DNA of 64,000 nucleotides from Mactra quadrangularis. Lineage: Eukaryota > Mollusca > Bivalvia > Venerida > Mactridae. The stretch's first letter is position 1, and the number at the start of each line of letters is the position of its first letter. The notes below the pieces were generated by a model. It was not told the origin of the DNA. It did not search any database and was given only the letters and a program-made list of their open reading frames with translations. Position numbers and translations under genes: made by a program. Positions 49,701-55,700 of the stretch are shown here, in pieces. The stretch is taken from assembly GCA_025267735.1 (NCBI GenBank), contig CM046311.1:33704895-33768894 (forward strand), in the 5' to 3' direction.

Positions 49701-52700
49701 GACTATTTGGTGTGCTTAAGTAAACAAAAATATAATACCTAACAATCACTCATTACTCATTAGTAACAAGGGGGAACAAGTAAATCTGTGAGCTAATGCT
49801 CACTAGTGATACCCCCGCAAAAATCTAAAAATATGCGACAAACAGGAAGTAGATGAGCAAGGAGCATGAAATCGCTTTACACCACATGGGACTATTGGAT
49901 GAAGCAATATGCAAAGTATTAGGCTGCTGCATGTTATAGTTGCTGAGAAAACTGCAACGGAAATATTGTAACGGACGGACGGACAGATAGACGGACGGAC
50001 AAGGGTAAAACAGTATACCCCCCTCTTCTTCGAAGCGGGGGTATAATAATTTTGTAACAAGTGCGTGCTAGAGTTATGAATCTTATCATACATCACGTGG
50101 GTGATGATTAAGGAAGGAACATAATTATATTTGAAGTTTTAAGTAGGTACCTTCAGAAATAAAGAAGTTAAAGTAAAAATTAATGTTTTTCAAAGAAAAT
50201 TTTTAATTCAAGGGGAGACAATTCTGAAAATATGTATTTTAAGTTATGAATCTAGTCACATGAGATGTGGTTGATAATAATAACATATATTAAAAGTTTG
50301 AAGATTATAACTTAAGAAATAAAAAAGTTGTAGCAAAAATATATTATTTTACTGCACAAAAACTTTAATCAGAAATATGGACGCGAATGCCGACGCTGGC
50401 TTGAGTAGAAGAGCTCTCCATTTACTTCCTAAAGTCCAGCTAAAAATGTAAAGATATATCAGAGATTTAGCCTTTCTAGGAACAGAGTGTAGGTTGACTG
50501 ACTGCTGATATGACCAATTCAATGTGTTGCTATGGTGTTAAACCTACCCCCCACACACACACAAAAATACTTACAAATGTAGTGGTGTATCACCGTATAT
50601 ATTAGTTACATGTGGAGCAGCTTTCTGTTCTAATAAATAATGTAATACAACTAAATGACCAGATTTACAACAAAAATGTATAGGTGTGTGTTCTTCATCG
50701 TCTGTCACATTAACTGAAAATATAAATATGTGATAAGTTTAAAAAGTTAAAAAATAAATTTATCTTGATATTAAACAAATAAATCATGGCATCAGCTATT
50801 CAAAAAGTTATCTACATGTTCAGCTGACTTAACAATTATTATACAATAACCTCTGATTATTGACTAGCTGGGAGGCTTAAAGAATTGAAAATGCAGAAAA
50901 AATTCCCCGAACATTTCATTTTTGTTGCTTTTTTTTCTCTCAAAAAGGGCACTGCCATGTTTCCCCTTAAAGTGAAAATAAAAGCTGCCAACCTACCATT
51001 AGCTTTGCTTTTCCCGGTACCTTCCACGAGTAGTTGTGTAACCCTAACATAGCCTTTACCACAAGCTAAATGTAATGGTCTATCACCCACACTACCACTG
51101 ATGTTGACGTCTACTCCTTGATTTAATAATATCTCTACAACCTTGATGATAGAGAGAAGAAGACAAAACTTGTCATTTATACAGAACCATCTATTAATTC
51201 TTCAAAATTAAATGCCAAGGGTAATAAAGTCAATTTTAACAATACATTAAAAACGGGATCCTCTGAAAATGGGATCTTCTAAAAAGAGGATCCCCTGAAA
51301 ATGGAATCCTCTGAAAACGGAATCTCTGAAAATGGGATCCTCTGAAAAAGGGATTCTCTGAAAATGGGATCTTCTAAAAAGAGGATCCCCTGAAAATGGA
51401 ATCTCTGAAAATGGGATCCTCTGAAAAAGGGATTCTCTGAAAATGGAATCTTCTGAAAACAGGATCCTCTAAAGACTGAAATCCTCTTACAGTCTAAAAG
51501 TTCCAACAATCTCTGTTATTTATTCAATTTAGAACAGTTTACATTGGAAAAAGATTCTAAGAGCATTAATAAGACAGGTCCCTTGTCATTTCTATGAGAA
51601 AAAAATACATAATAATATCTACAAATTCTTTATAACTGAATGCCTGGGCTAATTAAGTCAATTTTAGCAATACGGAAAAAAACTCCAAAAACTGGATCCT
51701 CTCCGTAATCCGAAAGTTTTACAAGTCCCATATTTTCGCTTTTTTTTGCTGAAAAATATCCTCTAATAATGGAAACTCTGAATTCCAAATACTTGATATT
51801 TCTTCACTTGATATTGTTTTGTTATGGCTTCAAAAGATCAGTAAGCCAAATAAAATCCTCTAAAAATAGGATGTCAAGTGTTCACTTTCTGTGTATTGAA
51901 ACATTTAGTAAAACAGGTGACATGTTCAATTGTCAATTAATGGTGACATGCTATATCTATGCAGACGTGAAGACACTTGTCATCACATGTGTAAATTAAT
52001 TTAATAACAGTGGCTCAAGACACTAGTTAAGACACTGTAACTCTAGCCTGGGAGTCAAGAGTTCTGAGAGTTCCGTAATCCTACATACCTTATCATGACC
52101 AAAGTTACATGCTATATGAAGGGGAGAGAACTGTACAGCGTCACCACAGTTAACATTAGCATCATGTTCTAGTAGACAACTTGCTATCTGAAAACAAGAA
52201 ATGTATACTAAATATACAACACGTCACAACTTTGTAGGATTATCAAGCGTAAAACAAAGAAAAAATACACTTAAATGTATAAAGGCTAAAGCTACAGTCC
52301 CATAAACATAAAAATAGCCGTGAGGGCACCGTACGGGCACTGTGCGATCAAGTTCCGCAAGGACACCTACGAACTATTGCGTACCCGTACGTACTGTTAT
52401 GTTTTTAGCAAGCTCTGTGAGATGAGCCCAGGATACACGTATCAGTTTCAAAGTCAAATTGTGGACACAATCGTGGCTGAGTATGAATCAAACTTGCAAA
52501 TCTTCCAGCTACGGCTCCGTATGGGTGTGCTGTTTTGTGCCATGTGCGTACAGTCACCTTAGCACGCAATGTATATATGTATAATGTCATATTTAAGAGA
52601 ATAACCTCGTGTGAATTGTGTACAGAATGAAGGCTTATAATGAACTATTTTGTCAGTTATTTTTCCCTGATAAAATTTGAAGAAATCCAATTGGTAAGTA

Positions 52701-55700
52701 TGTCCTTAAAGTTGGAATCCTCGAATTTTATCATTGAATTCCAATGTAAGGATAATTTTGGCAAATTGACATTGAAAAGTAAGTATAAAATCCAAGTAAT
52801 CCAACAAATTGGACCTACCTATTTCAAGAGTAAACACAGGGAAATAACTGACTAAGGTCCTTTATTATTAGAACCAAGGTAAATGTGACTATAAAATGAT
52901 TGTAATCACTGAATCTGCTTGAGACACAGCTTTGATTACTTTTGCTTTATTTATCATGGAGAGTCTATTAGATAGTGAAAATGCTAGATAGAATAATATT
53001 TAAATCCAATTCTTTATTCTCTTTTCAATTTAACAGCTAAACCCATGTTTGAAAATTCTCAAGGGATTGATACTTGTGCTAGTGACAAGGGCTAAGTACA
53101 GTCAACAATGATCTTAGTTCAGTGAGTAAAGGAAGATCTGTTTAACTGTAAGAAAAGTATAGTCCTTCAAAATTAACCTGAGCTTGATCTTTATGCAAGA
53201 ATATATTAAACTCGATATTTACTGTCTATCTTTGTCTTCGTTTGCTAATCGTGTTTTATCGGAAGCTTTCGACAAAATACACATACTGAACAATTAATTT
53301 TATTTTCATAAGAATGAATAATTTGAAACTGTGTCACAATATTACTGACTTACCTTATCCCCTATAATCTTATAAGTCCAAAATTAAAAGTACAATAACT
53401 TGCAATGTTTACAAAAATGGTTTATAGTCACAAAGGCTGTTTTACACACATGTAGAATCGTTTACACGCTAACGGAAATTCACGATTTAGTGTAAGTGAA
53501 GTTTGCAATTATTTTAATAAGGAAGTTCAAGCTCAGGTTAATATTGTCAGACTATAACACAAACCTCACTGTGTCCACACATGGCAGCTATATGTAAAGC
53601 AGTCAAACCACTGTTACCAGTCTGATTAACATCAGTAGAACCTTCCAATAATCCATGAACACAGTCTATATCACCCTGTATAACAAACATATATCTATAA
53701 TAAAAAACAAACATCGAGGGACAACCGTTTGACTGTTCCCAAATCACACATAAAATAACTGTTTTATTACCTGATCAATTACCATTTTAACAGTACTTGG
53801 CATGTTTAAAGCGTCTGGTAAAGTCTAAAATCCCGTAGCAGTTACTTCCCTTTATATAAGTATAGTAACAGTTCGTGACGTCAATACGTGACGTCATTAC
53901 GTGACGTCAGAGCACGCGCGGGAAACAGTCAAAACTATTGACAGGTCAACAGTTCACTCAGAAAACAGTTAATCAAATTACACTTATATAAGCAATCAGG
54001 TAATAATAATCATTATTATAATTACTTTAACTATTACTTTTACTATAACTATTGCTATTATTATTCTCATCGACATCATCATCAACAAGCTCATTTTAAA
54101 CTAAAGTACATGTACTCAAAAAAGGCTTCAGTGACTCTGCTTAATATTAAATTAATAATATTTTCAACATAGCAGAAACAATAGCAATAAGTTCAAGAAA
54201 GATAGTTAAAAAACAAAAAAGGTATACCTGCATTTCAAGACTCCACTAAACAATTTTGAGAATAAAAAGAGGTTTTTGCTGTAAAACCTATTTTTGTGTT
54301 GGGGTTAATGCTGTAGCAACACATTGTATAGGTCATATAATGTCAGTCAGTCAACCAACTGACTGTTCCTGGAAAGGCTAGATCTCTGGAATAAGCTTTT
54401 AAATAATTAAGAATCATTGGTTGGAGGAAGTGACCAGGCTTCGCGAAAGTAGGCCCCATCCAGGAATCAAACCCATGACCCCTCGATCAGAAGAATTACA
54501 TGCCAACTGAGCTAACCTGGCGGCTTTGTAAAACCCATGTGTCAGTTACATATTCTAATGCAAGCTTTGTCATCATAAGAGACATAAGAAAGACATTTAT
54601 AAAGATAAGAATTCAAGAAAGACAGACATGACTATAGAAAATGGAGATCTACAAACCTTATATGTAGCTAAATGTAATGCTGAAAATTGATTCTTAGTTA
54701 AGCTTCCAGGTTTAACCCCTTTCTGTATTAATACTTCAATTAAATGTTTACTACCTGAAAAAATAGTGTACAACAAAAATATAACCTTCCATATAACCTA
54801 CATGCATACATTAAAAACAGATCAAAATTGTTTTAGATGCTATCATCAAGATTGTAACTGAATAATATGAGACAAGAATATTTTATCAGCCTATACAATA
54901 ACAACAAAAGAGGTCTTCTGTTTTTTCTAGAATAATAGGGGTTGTTAATATATTATATAAATATGCCCATTTCTTTTACATCTTTTTTTTCCATGCACAA
55001 TTTTCCCAAAATCCAAAGTTGACTTTTGAATTTTTCTTCTCCTGTCTATTTAGTTGCAATAGAAATTCCCCATATGTTTTTTTTATAAAGTAAAGAATTT
55101 TACCCCTTCCTAAAGTACTGGAAAAAGGGCCAAGGGCATAGTTTGTTAAGGTCCTTTCGTAAAATAGGGAACACAGTAAAAAAGTTACAGTTAAGTATCA
55201 AAATAAAGCAACCTACTTTAAATTTTATGTCAAGCCCCGGACTTATTTCTTATCAAAGAAACTATTTGGGCCTAAAAAAAAATCATAGAAAATTTTCTAA
55301 TTTTTCAATAACCAAGGTAGTCATTCTAGCAAAACTTTACAGTGTAATTTAAAAGGGTAACTCACCACCAGATAGGCAGGCTATATGTAGTAGTGTAAGT
55401 CCTGTGTCTGTCTTCTCATGTATGTTTTTATTAGATAATAGTGATATCACTTTTGTTGTGTCACATAAACTATAAGACATAAAACATTAATATTATGTAT
55501 ACATGTAGTCTTCATGAGAAACTTTCATACTAGATAAGGCCATGCCAAATTGGAATTTTGTTAAGCGTCAACTCAAGTTTGACAAACCTAGGTACCTATT
55601 CACAAAAACACACAAACCGAAAACAAAAACACATGTTCATTCCAGCTAGTATTCACACAAATAAATACTTGGTAGTACATGAATGTTCACAACATTAATG

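Noticed and set aside
52320..52562. 80-codon plus-strand frame in a GC-richer segment
   Set aside because: No domain, lies within a TNNI3K intron, and the opposite strand is equally open. Probably repeat-derived.
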